40,311 nucleotides of DNA from assembly GCA_945861615.1 (NCBI GenBank), contig CAMAVH010000008.1, forward strand, positions 1 to 40,311, read 5' to 3'. The position numbers and the translations under genes are program-made. Every line of letters begins with the position of its first letter. Position 1 is the first letter of the stretch. This document shows, one piece after another, positions 1 through 7,900 of this stretch. Under the pieces are notes generated by a model. That model ran no database searches, had not been told where the DNA came from, and saw only the letters and a program-made list of their open reading frames with translations. This DNA is from Rhizobium sp. Q54. Lineage in GTDB: Bacteria > Pseudomonadota > Alphaproteobacteria > SMXQ01.

Positions 1-1637
1 GCGACGCCGACGGTGCGGGTGTTCGGCCCCGACAGGATCGCCGAGATCGCCAGTTCGCGGAAGGCGTGGATCATCACCCAGATCCAGGCGGTGACGATCA
101 CCGGACGGAGCAGCGGCAACAGAATCTTGCGGAACATGCGCCACCAGGAGGCGCCGCAGGCATAGGCCGCCTCCTCCAGCTCCGGGTGGAACTGCAGCAT
201 GCCGACCGAGATGATGCGCATGGCGTGCGGCATGTAGCGCGTGATGTAGGCGAGCAGGATCACCCACAGCGTGCCGTAGATCGGTAGCGGCACGACGAGA
301 TAGAGCCACAGCATCGCCACGCCGAACAGGATTGACGGCACCGCCTGCGGCACGAAGGCGAGGAAGTCGAGTGTCTTGCGGCCCGGAGTCTTCGTACGCA
401 GCACGATCCAGGATAGGATGCTGACGAACAGCACGAGGATCGTCGCCGACCCGACGCCGAGCAGCAGGCTGTTCTGAATGCCGCTGATCACCGTCGAGTT
501 ATTGAACACCAAGCCATAGTTGGCGAAGCTCATCGACTCGAACGCGCGCATCGACGGCTGCTGGAAGAATCGCATGAACGAAGCGTAGAGCAGCACCAGC
601 GTCGGCAGGATCACCGAGATGAACATGATCAGCATCGCGGCGATGCCGATCGGCCAGCGCCACACGCCGAGTTCGATGATGCGCGGGCGGAAGGCCTTGC
701 CCGACACGGTGACGTAGGCATAGGCCCGCCGCGTCATGCGCTGATAAATGTAAACGCCGCCGAGCGCGATCACCAACAGCAGCACGCCGTAGGCGCCCGC
801 CGCGCCGTAATCCGACGGCACATAGGTCGTCTTGAAGAAAATCTCGGTGCTGAGCACGAAGGTCTTGATCGGCAGGCCGAGAACGAGCGGCACCTCGAAG
901 GATTCGAGATTGTGAATGAAGACCAGGATGCAGGAGGCCAGCACGGCCGGGCGGATCATCGGCAAGGTGATGCGGCGGAAGGTGTAGACCAGCGACTTGC
1001 CGGAGGTGAAGGCCGCCTCTTCCAGCGCCGGATCCATCGATTTGAGCGCGGCGACGACGGTGAGGAAGACCAGCGGAAAGGCGTCGACGCCCTGGGCGAA
1101 GATCATGCCGCCCATGCTGTAGACGTTGAACAGCGGCTCGGTCGCGCCGGTCAGATTGCGCCACATGCCGTTGAGGATGCCGATCTTCGGACTGCCGAGG
1201 AACACCCAGGCGATGGCGGTCAGCAGGCCGGGAATGATGATGCGGATATAATTGAGGGTCGAGATCGTGCTGCGGAACGGCGCGTCGGTGCGCGCCACGA
1301 CGATGGCGAGCGCAACGCCGATCACGGCCGACAGGATCGTCGAGCCGGTCGCGTAGATGATGGTATTGCCCATCGCCTGCCAGAATTCCGAGCCGCCCAG
1401 CGCGCCGGTATAGTTCGACAGGGTGAAGTCGAGATCGAGATAGGCGTCGTCGGTCGGCCGGCTGGTCTTGAAGCTGCCCCAAATCAGGAAGGCCAACGGC
1501 ACGACGACCTGATAGATCAGGAAGCCGACGACCACCCACAGCGTGATGCGGCTGAAGTCGAAGCCGCGCTTTTCGCGGTCGCCCGACATTGGTGAACCCG
1601 GGGGACGTGTCGCCAGGCTCGGGGTCTCGGCCGTCAT
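1..1637 (-). CDS. ABC importer permease, two fused modules (FbpB/ThiP-like), partial
   Basis: Inner-membrane channel of an ABC importer. The frame runs from the start codon off the window edge at base 1, so the C-terminus (probably a few dozen residues) is missing; about 545 codons are visible. Two copies of the permease module can be read, each with an EAA-type loop that docks on the ATPase: EEAAFTSGKSLVYTFRRI in the first and EEAAYACGASWWRMFRKI in the second. Fused double permeases of this kind belong to the iron/thiamine/putrescine-like group and need no second permease gene. I chose the ATG at 1637 because AAGGA lies 10 bases upstream; an in-frame ATG at 1589 is the alternative. The gene is last of four in the operon (ATPase, binding protein, hydrolase, permease), 43 bases after the hydrolase stop. 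Substrate is not readable from the sequence. Confidence 0.9.
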   Translation of the reverse strand, partial: MTAETPSLATRPPGSPMSGDREKRGFDFSRITLWVVVGFLIYQVVVPLAFLIWGSFKTSRPTDDAYLDLDFTLSNYTGALGGSEFWQAMGNTIIYATGSTILSAVIGVALAIVVARTDAPFRSTISTLNYIRIIIPGLLTAIAWVFLGSPKIGILNGMWRNLTGATEPLFNVYSMGGMIFAQGVDAFPLVFLTVVAALKSMDPALEEAAFTSGKSLVYTFRRITLPMIRPAVLASCILVFIHNLESFEVPLVLGLPIKTFVLSTEIFFKTTYVPSDYGAAGAYGVLLLVIALGGVYIYQRMTRRAYAYVTVSGKAFRPRIIELGVWRWPIGIAAMLIMFISVILPTLVLLYASFMRFFQQPSMRAFESMSFANYGLVFNNSTVISGIQNSLLLGVGSATILVLFVSILSWIVLRTKTPGRKTLDFLAFVPQAVPSILFGVAMLWLYLVVPLPIYGTLWVILLAYITRYMPHAMRIISVGMLQFHPELEEAAYACGASWWRMFRKILLPLLRPVIVTAWIWVMIHAFRELAISAILSGPNTRTVGV

Positions 1638-1680
1638 GCCTTGAATGTCCTTATGCTACGGTCTCTAAAAATAAACGACG

Positions 1681-2835
1681 TCACGCCGGCACCTTCGCCG
1701 GCGCCGCGGCGGGCTTCAGATGGCCCGCCAGCCAGCCGACCAGCGTGTCGGTCACGTCCCAGCCGTCGCCATGGCCCATATGGCCGCCGGGAAAGAAGCG
1801 CGCCGATTTCGGATGGCCGCGCTGCAGCAGCAGATAGTGATCGCTGATCGGAAAGACCGAATCGTCGACGCCGTTGACGCAGAGCAACGGCGCGCAGGGC
1901 TTGTCGAGCAGGCCCATGTCGAGCAGCGACAGCTTGGGCGCGTAAGCTAGCCATTCTTCGAAGGTGGCGCGGCCGAAGGCGCAGGCCAGCGTCTCGGCCA
2001 GTTCGAAGGGATATTCGCCGTGCGCCGCCTGATGAATCCACTCGCTGGTGAAGGCGAAATGCGCCGGGCCGCCGTGGTTGATCGCGGCGGCGAGGCGGTC
2101 CTTGTGGGTGTGGGCGAGCTTAGTCGCCCAATAACCGCCGGTGCTGCAGCCGACGACGGCGACGCGCTTGGCGTCGAGCGCCGGCTTGGCGGCGATCCAG
2201 TCGAAGATCGGATCCCACATGCGCTCGGCGTCTTCCGAGCCCGCCAGGGGCGCTTCGCCGACGCCCGGCATGTCGATCGACAAGGTCGCCATGCCGGCCT
2301 TGAGATAGCGTTCGACGCGGCGCTCCTCCTTGAAGGAATCGATGCCGCCCCAAATCATCACGACAGGGTATGGCGCGGCGGCCGCTTTCGGCAGCCGCAG
2401 ATAGGCGACGATCTCGCGCCCCTCGCCCGGCTTGCCCTTGAAGGGAATGATGACGAGCTGCAGCGGCGAGGCGGCCAGGGCCTCGAGCGCGCGATAGCAG
2501 TCTTGCGATTTCTTATAGGCGAGCGTCTTGCCCGCCGAATTGGGCGCCGGATAGCGCGCCGCGCGGTAGAAGCCGTAGGCCATTTTCCAATTGGCCGCAG
2601 CGGCGGCCTTGTCGCCGCGCGCGCCGGCCTCGCGCGCCTTCGCCTCATAGGGCGCGGCGGCGGCGCTGAAGGCGGCCGCCCAGGCATCGCGGTCGGTCGA
2701 CGTCAGCTGCGCGAGAATCTCGCGCACCGTCTCGTAGTCGATGTTGTCCATCGGATTGCGGGCATGCTTGGCGCGCGCGAGGAGAATCTCCCGCACCTCG
2801 CCATAAGGCCGCACGAACTTTTCCGGCACCGCCAC
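1681..2835 (-). CDS. alpha/beta hydrolase, FrsA / dihydropseudooxynicotine-hydrolase-like
   Basis: Predicted serine hydrolase of 384 residues. An N-terminal helical region (about 1-120) precedes an alpha/beta-hydrolase core, the layout of the FrsA/2,6-dihydropseudooxynicotine hydrolase group. The nucleophile elbow is GCSTGG with Ser231; Asp324 or Asp325 in NGVDDSVFP and His352 in FPGGHMGH complete a plausible triad. No signal peptide is seen, so it should act in the cytoplasm. The start is GTG at 2835, behind GGAG; a second in-frame GTG two codons later is possible. It sits inside an ABC importer operon, between the binding-protein gene (78 bases upstream) and the permease gene (43 bases downstream). 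I infer that it cleaves the imported compound or a derivative. Specificity (ester, amide or C-C bond) cannot be told. Confidence 0.85.
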   Translation of the reverse strand: MAVPEKFVRPYGEVREILLARAKHARNPMDNIDYETVREILAQLTSTDRDAWAAAFSAAAAPYEAKAREAGARGDKAAAAANWKMAYGFYRAARYPAPNSAGKTLAYKKSQDCYRALEALAASPLQLVIIPFKGKPGEGREIVAYLRLPKAAAAPYPVVMIWGGIDSFKEERRVERYLKAGMATLSIDMPGVGEAPLAGSEDAERMWDPIFDWIAAKPALDAKRVAVVGCSTGGYWATKLAHTHKDRLAAAINHGGPAHFAFTSEWIHQAAHGEYPFELAETLACAFGRATFEEWLAYAPKLSLLDMGLLDKPCAPLLCVNGVDDSVFPISDHYLLLQRGHPKSARFFPGGHMGHGDGWDVTDTLVGWLAGHLKPAAAPAKVPA

Positions 2836-2867
2836 CCCTCTCCAACGCTTCCCCAGACCGAACGGAA

Positions 2868-2899
2868 CGGAGGCCCACCGCCGTTGCGGTGGACCTCCG
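2868..2899 (-). other. Intercistronic hairpin after the binding-protein gene
   Basis: Inverted repeat CGGAGGCCCACCG / CGGTGGACCTCCG with one C/A mismatch and the 6-base loop CCGTTG. It lies 14 bases past the stop of the binding-protein gene and before the hydrolase. No long T run follows on the minus strand, so it looks more like an mRNA-stabilising or partial-termination hairpin than a full terminator. Such elements commonly keep binding-protein levels above those of the membrane parts. Confidence 0.7.
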
Positions 2900-2913
2900 G
2901 TATCGCTCGGCGC

Positions 2914-3999
2914 TTACTTCGAACGCACGAAGTAGCTGTTGAACTGCTTCGCCACTTCCGTGTAGTCGATCGACTTGGGCTCGACGACGAAGGTCTTCGG
3001 CTTGTACTCGTCAAGCCACTTGAGGACATGGTGGTCGCCGGTCTTGAGCACCGGCACGCGGCCCGCCATCGCCTGGGCCGCTTGACCGCGGTCCGAGATC
3101 AGCCAATGCAGCGCCAATTTGGCGGCATTCGGATGCTTCGCGCTCTTGATCGCGCCCCAATAGGAGGGGATGACGACGACCGGCTCGAACGGCGGCTTAA
3201 TGATGTCGACCGGGGCGCCCTGCTTCTGGAAATCGACGATGCGATGACCATAGGCTTCGAGAGAGATCGGGAATTCGCCCGCCACCATCAGCTCCATGAT
3301 GTGGGTCGCGCCTTCGCGCAGCACCACGTTCTGGGCCAGAGCCTTCATGAAAGGATCGGCCTTGGCGGCGCCCATGCTGTTCCACATGGCGGCGAACCAT
3401 TCATAGCCTTCGATGTCGAGGGCGAGTTTGCCCTTCCACTTCGGCTGCAGCAGTTCGTCCCAGGACTTCGGCAGATCGGCCGGCTTGAGGATGTTGGTGT
3501 TGTAATCGACGAGCTTGACCAGCAGCGCGTCGGTCACCATGCCCGGCATGCTCTTGGGCGCCGGGAAGCGGTAACGCTCCTGCTGCGCTTTGTCGGTGCC
3601 GGTGTAGTGGAGAATGGCACCGGCTTCTTCGAGCTCGGCGACTTCGCTGGAGGCGTGGACCACGTCGGCCTTGTTGTCGCCGCTCTTGTATTCCAGCAGC
3701 ACGCGCTCGAGGAAGTTGGCGGTGCGCACGCGCGTCGCCGACACCTTGATTTGCGGATAGTCCTTCATGAACTCGCGGAAGATCTTGTCGTAGGCGTCCT
3801 GCTGCGCCGTGCCATAGAAGGTCAGCGCGCCTTCCTTCTTCGCCGCCGCCACCAGTTCGGCGGTCGCGCCGGTCTGACCGGCCGGGCCGAGGTCCTGCGC
3901 CTGCGCGGCGCCGATGCCGACCGCCGACATCATGATCGCCGCCATCGCGCCGATGAAGCCACGCGACTTGCGCGGCATATGCGTCGTGAATCCGTTCAT
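2914..3999 (-). CDS. Periplasmic solute-binding protein of ABC importer (family 1, AfuA/FbpA-like)
   Basis: A 361-residue extracytoplasmic binding protein that should deliver the substrate to the permease at 1-1637. The N-terminus is a classic Sec signal: basic residues MPRKSR, a hydrophobic stretch, then cleavage near AAQA/QDL (after residue 34). The mature part begins ELVAAAKKEGALTFYGTA, typical of the family annotated as ferric-iron binding. The start at 3999 has a perfect AGGAGG six bases upstream, which decides it over longer in-frame options. In FbpA-type ferric binders a Tyr-Tyr pair follows the GE(A/V)D segment; here the corresponding stretch reads GEFPISLEAYGHR, with a single Tyr. 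Iron as substrate is therefore doubtful. The gene lies 90 bases downstream of the ATPase gene. Confidence 0.9.
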   Translation of the reverse strand: MNGFTTHMPRKSRGFIGAMAAIMMSAVGIGAAQAQDLGPAGQTGATAELVAAAKKEGALTFYGTAQQDAYDKIFREFMKDYPQIKVSATRVRTANFLERVLLEYKSGDNKADVVHASSEVAELEEAGAILHYTGTDKAQQERYRFPAPKSMPGMVTDALLVKLVDYNTNILKPADLPKSWDELLQPKWKGKLALDIEGYEWFAAMWNSMGAAKADPFMKALAQNVVLREGATHIMELMVAGEFPISLEAYGHRIVDFQKQGAPVDIIKPPFEPVVVIPSYWGAIKSAKHPNAAKLALHWLISDRGQAAQAMAGRVPVLKTGDHHVLKWLDEYKPKTFVVEPKSIDYTEVAKQFNSYFVRSK

Positions 4000-4089
4000 T
4001 AAAAGCCTCCTGAATCGTTTGTTTTTAAACTTTAGCGTTACGCGGTAGCTCGATCCCACACCGCGCCGTGGCGACGCGTCGTCTCTCCG

Positions 4090-5238
4090 TCAAACGGCAG
4101 CCGCCACGGGTTGGGCACGGCTCGGAGTCATCGCCGAGCCGTGGTCGTCGTCGCGCACGATGGCGCATTTCTCCGCCGGCAGGCGCAGCATCACGTCCTG
4201 TCCGACCTTCAGCGCGGCGATGCCGGGCATCTGCGCCGTCACTTCGTGACCGGCGAGATTGAGGATGCATTCGGTGAAGTTGCCGAGATAGGTGACGCTC
4301 TGCAGCTTGGCCGGCCAGGCGTTGCCCGGCTCGGCGAAGGCCGTCGCCGAGACCTGGACATGTTCGGGACGGATCATCACCAGCGGCGTGCTCGGCGAAT
4401 GCTCCGCCGCGTTGTTCATCACGTCGATCGGGCCGACCGGCGAAGTCGCCTGCCAATGGCCGGGGCCGACGACGCGCAACGCGCCATCGACCGGCAGCAC
4501 GTTGGCGGTGCCGATGAATTCCGCCGTGAAGCGAGCCTTCGGCCGCTCATAGAGCTCGGCCGGCGTGCCCATCTCGACGATGCGGCCCTTCGACATCACC
4601 ACCACCAGATCGGAGATCGCCAGGGCTTCCTGCTGGTCGTGCGTGACATAGACCGTGGTGATGCCGAGACGCTGCTGCAGGGCGCGGATTTCCGAGCGCA
4701 TGCTGACGCGCAGTTTGGCGTCGAGGTTGCACAGCGGCTCGTCGAGCAGCAACACTTCCGGCTCGGCCACCAGGGCGCGCGCCAGCGCGACGCGCTGTTG
4801 CTGGCCGCCGGACAGCTGCGGCGCCGGGCGCTTGGCATATTCGGCGAGGCCGACGAGATCGAGCGCGTTCTCGACGCGGCGGTTGACCTCCTCTTTCTTC
4901 AGGCCGGTGCCGTCGAGCGGAAAGGCGACGTTCTCGGCGACCGTCATATGCGGCCAAATGGCGTAGCTCTGGAAGACCATGCCGATGCGCCGGCGATAGG
5001 CCGGCAAGGCGATGCCTTGCGCGCTCGAGAACACGGTTTCGTTGCCGATCTGGATTGTGCCTTCATGGGGCTTTTCGAGGCCGGCGATGCAGCGCAGCGT
5101 CGTCGTCTTGCCGCAGCCGGACGGCCCGAGCAGCGTCACCAGCGTGCCGGGCTGAATGTCCAGCGAGACGTCGTTGATCGCCGCGACCTGCCCCCAGTCG
5201 GTCTGGAAGTACTTCTTGATATTCTGCAAGCGAACCAT
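4090..5238 (-). CDS. ABC importer ATPase with TOBE domain (FbpC/PotA-like)
   Basis: Cytoplasmic ATPase of 382 residues that drives the importer. It shows Walker A GPSGCGKTT (about 38-46), Q-loop VFQSYAIWPHMT, signature [15 protein letters not shown], Walker B VLLLDEPL, D-loop NLDAKLR and H-loop VTHDQ. The C-terminal third (from about 240) is the regulatory TOBE-type domain of the MalK/PotA/FbpC class, including MIRPEHV. I chose ATG 5238 (MVRLQNIKKYF), which starts where family members do. An in-frame ATG 11 codons upstream exists but has no better ribosome site. It is the first gene of the four-gene transport operon; a promoter candidate and a long inverted repeat lie upstream. Confidence 0.92.
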   Translation of the reverse strand: MVRLQNIKKYFQTDWGQVAAINDVSLDIQPGTLVTLLGPSGCGKTTTLRCIAGLEKPHEGTIQIGNETVFSSAQGIALPAYRRRIGMVFQSYAIWPHMTVAENVAFPLDGTGLKKEEVNRRVENALDLVGLAEYAKRPAPQLSGGQQQRVALARALVAEPEVLLLDEPLCNLDAKLRVSMRSEIRALQQRLGITTVYVTHDQQEALAISDLVVVMSKGRIVEMGTPAELYERPKARFTAEFIGTANVLPVDGALRVVGPGHWQATSPVGPIDVMNNAAEHSPSTPLVMIRPEHVQVSATAFAEPGNAWPAKLQSVTYLGNFTECILNLAGHEVTAQMPGIAALKVGQDVMLRLPAEKCAIVRDDDHGSAMTPSRAQPVAAAV

Positions 5239-5406
5239 GCTGTTCCCACGAACTATAAATGAGGCCATCTCGAGCGAGCCGCCGGGCCGGAGTAAATGCA
5301 GCAGGGGATATTCGTGGCCTGTCGCGATGCCCCGGATGGCGCAAAGACGACAGCGGCAACGAATGGATGAGAAGACCGCCGGCTCTCGCCGCCCTAGCCC
5401 ATTGTC

Positions 5407-5436
5407 TCGCGACATCGGCCATTGCCGATCTCGCGA
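5407..5436. promoter_or_regulatory. 30-base inverted repeat in ABC operon leader
   Basis: Arms TCGCGACATCGGC and GCCGATCTCGCGA are complementary over 12 of 13 bases with a 4-base spacer CATT. It lies about 50 bases downstream of the promoter candidate and about 170 bases before the ATPase start. It could be an operator for a dimeric repressor or a leader hairpin. No regulator gene is nearby in this window. Confidence 0.5.
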
Positions 5437-5482
5437 TATCTCCCCGACTTATTTACCCGGCTTGCGCGGGCTCTTTGGTCGG

Positions 5483-5511
5483 AGGCTATGCTGGAGCCAA
5501 AATTCCGTCAA
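5483..5511 (-). promoter_or_regulatory. Candidate sigma-70 promoter of the ABC importer operon
   Basis: On the minus strand TTGACG (-35, 5511-5506), a 17-base spacer and TAGCCT (-10, 5488-5483). The -35 is good, the -10 weak. It would give a leader of about 235 bases containing the inverted repeat at 5407-5436. Confidence 0.4.
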
Positions 5512-5645
5512 CGACTTAGGGCGAAACGCATTCGCTCGCAGTCTCAAGCATTTAGCTGCACAAAATAGATGCGGCGAGCCGACGAAATTATGAAACGTAC
5601 GGAGGGATCGCGGCGCAGGGCACGAGCGCGACGCTCGCGCGAAGG

Positions 5646-5721
5646 TGGCGTCCCCACGGGGATTCGAACCCCGGTTCACGCCGTGAGAGGGCGTTGTCCT
5701 GGGCCTCTAGACGATGGGGAC
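5646..5721 (-). tRNA. tRNA-Glu (anticodon CTC), CCA encoded
   Basis: A 76-base cloverleaf on the minus strand. The acceptor arm GTCCCCA pairs with TGGGGAC, followed by discriminator G and encoded CCA. The D arm has TCTAGAGG, the anticodon stem is ACGCC/GGCGT around loop CTCTCAC (anticodon CTC), and the T arm contains GGTTCGAACC. The sequence matches bacterial tRNA-Glu closely. Confidence 0.97.
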
Positions 5722-5740
5722 ATCGCGGGCCGGAGGCGAG

Positions 5741-5769
5741 TGTGTAGCGGATGCCGGGCGGCCTTTCAA
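5741..5769 (-). promoter_or_regulatory. Promoter of tRNA-Glu
   Basis: Minus-strand TTGAAA (5769-5764), a 17-base spacer and TACACA (5746-5741). The tRNA 5' end is 20 bases downstream of the -10, which fits a short leader trimmed by RNase P. Confidence 0.65.
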
Positions 5770-5793
5770 GCGCGCCGCGGCGGGGCCCGTCGA

Positions 5794-5811
5794 AAGGGCC
5801 CAAAAGCCCTT
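5794..5811 (-). terminator. Possible terminator of the JAMM peptidase operon
   Basis: Hairpin AAGGGC - TTTTGG - GCCCTT on the minus strand, 10 bases after the stop codon at 5822, followed by only a short T stretch. Weak as an intrinsic terminator, but it stands between the operon and the tRNA-Glu promoter. Confidence 0.4.
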
Positions 5812-5821
5812 GAAAAGCCGG

Positions 5822-6298
5822 TTAGCCCTCGACGCCGGGGATGGCCAGTTCGAGCGGCTCGAAGGCCCGCCCGCTGCGCGATTCGGCGTAACGGAAGGCG
5901 ACGATGGGTCCGACCAGGGGACCGATCACGCCCTCGTCGGGCAAGCCGCCAAGCACCGTCATGATCAGCCAGACCTGCCCCGGCTCCCAGGCGCGCGCCA
6001 GATCGGTCGCCGACGGCTGCGCCGGCTCATCCGGGTGCGAATGATAATGGCCGAGGATGCGCTGCGGCGTGCCGCGCGTCTTCTTCTGCCAGGCGAGGAT
6101 CAAGGCCGGATCGACCTCGAAGGCGCGCGCGCCGCCGGCCGCGTCGAGGTTCGCGCTGCGCACGACCTCTTGCACCTCGAGATCGCCGTTCGCCGCCTCG
6201 CCGCCGATCAGCAGGCCGCAGCATTCGCTGGGATAGGCATCGAGCGCATGACGGCTGAGCGCCGCCTGCTGCGCATCGTCGATCAGCAGGCGGGTCAT
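5822..6298 (-). CDS. JAMM/MPN (M67) family metallopeptidase
   Basis: Small zinc isopeptidase-like protein of 158 residues. The full JAMM signature is present: Glu25 in SECCGLLIG, then HSHP (His86, His88), Ser96 and Asp99 in QPSATD. Bacterial proteins of this type include Mec/CysO-like and desampylase-like peptidases that cut after a Gly-Gly tail of ubiquitin-like sulfur carriers; others have unknown targets. No ubiquitin-like or sulfur-carrier gene is next to it. Its ATG overlaps the stop of the upstream gene by 4 bases (TCAT on plus at 6295-6298), so the two are translationally coupled. No signal peptide or membrane segment is seen, so it is cytosolic. The substrate cannot be predicted. Confidence 0.88.
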   Translation of the reverse strand: MTRLLIDDAQQAALSRHALDAYPSECCGLLIGGEAANGDLEVQEVVRSANLDAAGGARAFEVDPALILAWQKKTRGTPQRILGHYHSHPDEPAQPSATDLARAWEPGQVWLIMTVLGGLPDEGVIGPLVGPIVAFRYAESRSGRAFEPLELAIPGVEG

Positions 6299-6687
6299 CG
6301 ATTCATGCTGGGCGGCGTCATGCCGCGCCCGGTCTCGCTTTCGACCAGGCGCCAGCCGCCGAGCGCGGCGCCGGTCGCCGGATCGAGCAGCAGGATGCGC
6401 GTGACCTGCTCGGCGTCCTGCAATTCGAGAATGATGCGGCCGTCGGCGGCGCTGATCGAGACGATCTCGCTGCCCACCGGCACGGCGATGTCGCGCACCC
6501 CGAAGCTCGCCAGCGGTGCGCCGGAGCGGGACTCCGGGACGCCGCTCTGCGCCAGGCTGACCGCCGGCTTGTCCTGCGCGGCGATCGGCGCATCGGCATT
6601 GCGCCGCACGATGGTCACGGCGATGACGGCGATGCCGGCGACGATGAGGATCCCCATGCCGATGACGAGAGTCTTGAGCGCGTTCAT
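6295..6687 (-). CDS. Small single-pass membrane protein (DUF6476-like)
   Basis: A 130-residue protein with one N-terminal membrane segment (VIGMGILIVAGIAVIAVTIV, about residues 8-27) and a soluble, probably periplasmic tail of beta-rich character. It resembles small alphaproteobacterial proteins I associate with DUF6476; that family name is recalled, not searched. The ATG at 6687 (MNALKTLVIG) is the usual start for such proteins; an in-frame GTG four codons earlier is the alternative. It overlaps the JAMM peptidase gene by 4 bases. The intergenic space to the divergent rluD-type gene is only 73 bases, so both promoters must sit there. No function is known. Confidence 0.75.
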   Translation of the reverse strand: MNALKTLVIGMGILIVAGIAVIAVTIVRRNADAPIAAQDKPAVSLAQSGVPESRSGAPLASFGVRDIAVPVGSEIVSISAADGRIILELQDAEQVTRILLLDPATGAALGGWRLVESETGRGMTPPSMNR

Positions 6688-6760
6688 GGTAGGGTCCACT
6701 CTCCGGGCGATTGTCCCAGCGCGCGACGGCGCGCCTTCAGCCACAAACGGCCGCGATAAC

Positions 6761-7900
6761 ATGACTGTGAAACTCGGCGATCAAACCGCCGTGACGATCA
6801 ACGACTCGCTCGCCGGCGAGCGGCTCGACAAGGCCTTGAGCTTGGTGCTGGCCCGCGAAATCCCTGGATTTTCGCGCGTTCGCGCGCGCGCGTTGATCGA
6901 GGGCGGCATGGTCACGCTCGCGGCATCCGATGCCGCGTCAAGCCGGGCGACCATAACGGACGCCTCCTACAGGGTCAAACCCGGCCAATATTTCGCCATT
7001 ATCCTGCCGGAACCTGAGGCTGCGTCTCCCGTCGCCCAGGCCATCCCCTTGGCCGTCGTTTATGAGGACGATCAGTTGCTCGTCATCGACAAGCCTCCCG
7101 GACTCGTCGTCCATCCCGCCGTCGGCAATCTCGACGGTACCTTGGTCAATGCGCTCCTGGCCCATTGCGGCGACAGCCTGTCGGGTATCGGCGGCGTCCG
7201 CCGGCCCGGCATCGTCCATCGCCTCGACAAGGACACCAGCGGCCTGATGGTGGTCGCCAAGACCGACGTGGCGCATCAGGGCCTCGCCGAGCAGTTCGCC
7301 GCTCACACGCTCGACCGCGCCTATCAAGCGGTGGTCTGGGGGGCGCCCAATCCGCCCGAGGGCGAGGTCGCCGCCGCCATCGGCCGCGACCCGAAACACC
7401 GCCAGCGCATGGCCGTGCTCGGCCCCAACGGCGGCGCCGGCAAGGACGCCCTCACCCGCTACCGCGTCCTCCAGAGCTTCACCGCCAATGCGCCGCCGGC
7501 CAAGGCGGGTATCGGCCGGACGATCACGCCTCGCCCCTTCGCCAGCCTGATCGAATGCCGCCTGGCGACCGGACGGACCCATCAGATTCGCGTCCACATG
7601 GCCTATATCGGCCATCCGGTCGTGGGCGATGGCACGTATCGACAGCCGGGGACGTTGTCCAAACGGCAGACCGGCTTTTTACCCCGGGCAACGCCGTCTA
7701 ATCCGAGCTCTCGGCCATCCCCTTCGACGTCCGGCCCCCGACCGGAGGCCGCTGAAATCGCAGCAAAAACCTTGGGGCGACAAGCTCTCCACGCGTTTCG
7801 GATCGGCTTTATGCATCCCACGCGTCACGAAAAGTTGATCTTTGAGGCGGAATTACCAAGTGATCTCAATAAGTTGATATCTAGTTTAGAGGCTCTGTAA
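6761..7900 (+). CDS. RluA/RluD-family 23S rRNA pseudouridine synthase
   Basis: Converts specific uridines of large-subunit rRNA to pseudouridine. An N-terminal S4-like RNA-binding region (about 15-85) is followed by the catalytic core: VIDKPPGLVVHP, then HRLDKDTSGLMVVAK with catalytic Asp156, later CRLATGRTHQIRVH and GHPVVGD. At 379 residues it is longer than the usual 310-340. The extra length is a Ser/Pro-rich stretch (about residues 292-330) between GDGTYRQPG and RQALHAF. Codon use becomes AT-richer in the last 250 bases, where the rpoH promoter candidate is embedded. RluD- versus RluC-type target choice cannot be settled by eye. With rpoH it forms the only plus-strand pair in the window. 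Confidence 0.92.
   Translation: MTVKLGDQTAVTINDSLAGERLDKALSLVLAREIPGFSRVRARALIEGGMVTLAASDAASSRATITDASYRVKPGQYFAIILPEPEAASPVAQAIPLAVVYEDDQLLVIDKPPGLVVHPAVGNLDGTLVNALLAHCGDSLSGIGGVRRPGIVHRLDKDTSGLMVVAKTDVAHQGLAEQFAAHTLDRAYQAVVWGAPNPPEGEVAAAIGRDPKHRQRMAVLGPNGGAGKDALTRYRVLQSFTANAPPAKAGIGRTITPRPFASLIECRLATGRTHQIRVHMAYIGHPVVGDGTYRQPGTLSKRQTGFLPRATPSNPSSRPSPSTSGPRPEAAEIAAKTLGRQALHAFRIGFMHPTRHEKLIFEAELPSDLNKLISSLEAL

Larger units (their letters stand above)
5239..5645. other. Intergenic region, 407 bases, between ABC operon and tRNA-Glu
   Basis: No convincing gene is visible; open frames here lack ribosome sites and family features. It holds a sigma-70-like promoter candidate (5483-5511), a 30-base inverted repeat (5407-5436) in what would be the leader of the ABC operon, and a small GC-rich hairpin (5623-5637, CGAGCG-CGA-CGCTCG) just 3' of the tRNA that could help end the tRNA transcript, though no T run follows it. 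Confidence 0.6.

Noticed and set aside
912..1595. Open plus-strand frame within the permease region
   Set aside because: The minus frame encodes a clear double permease with EAA loops through the whole stretch, so the plus frame is a shadow.
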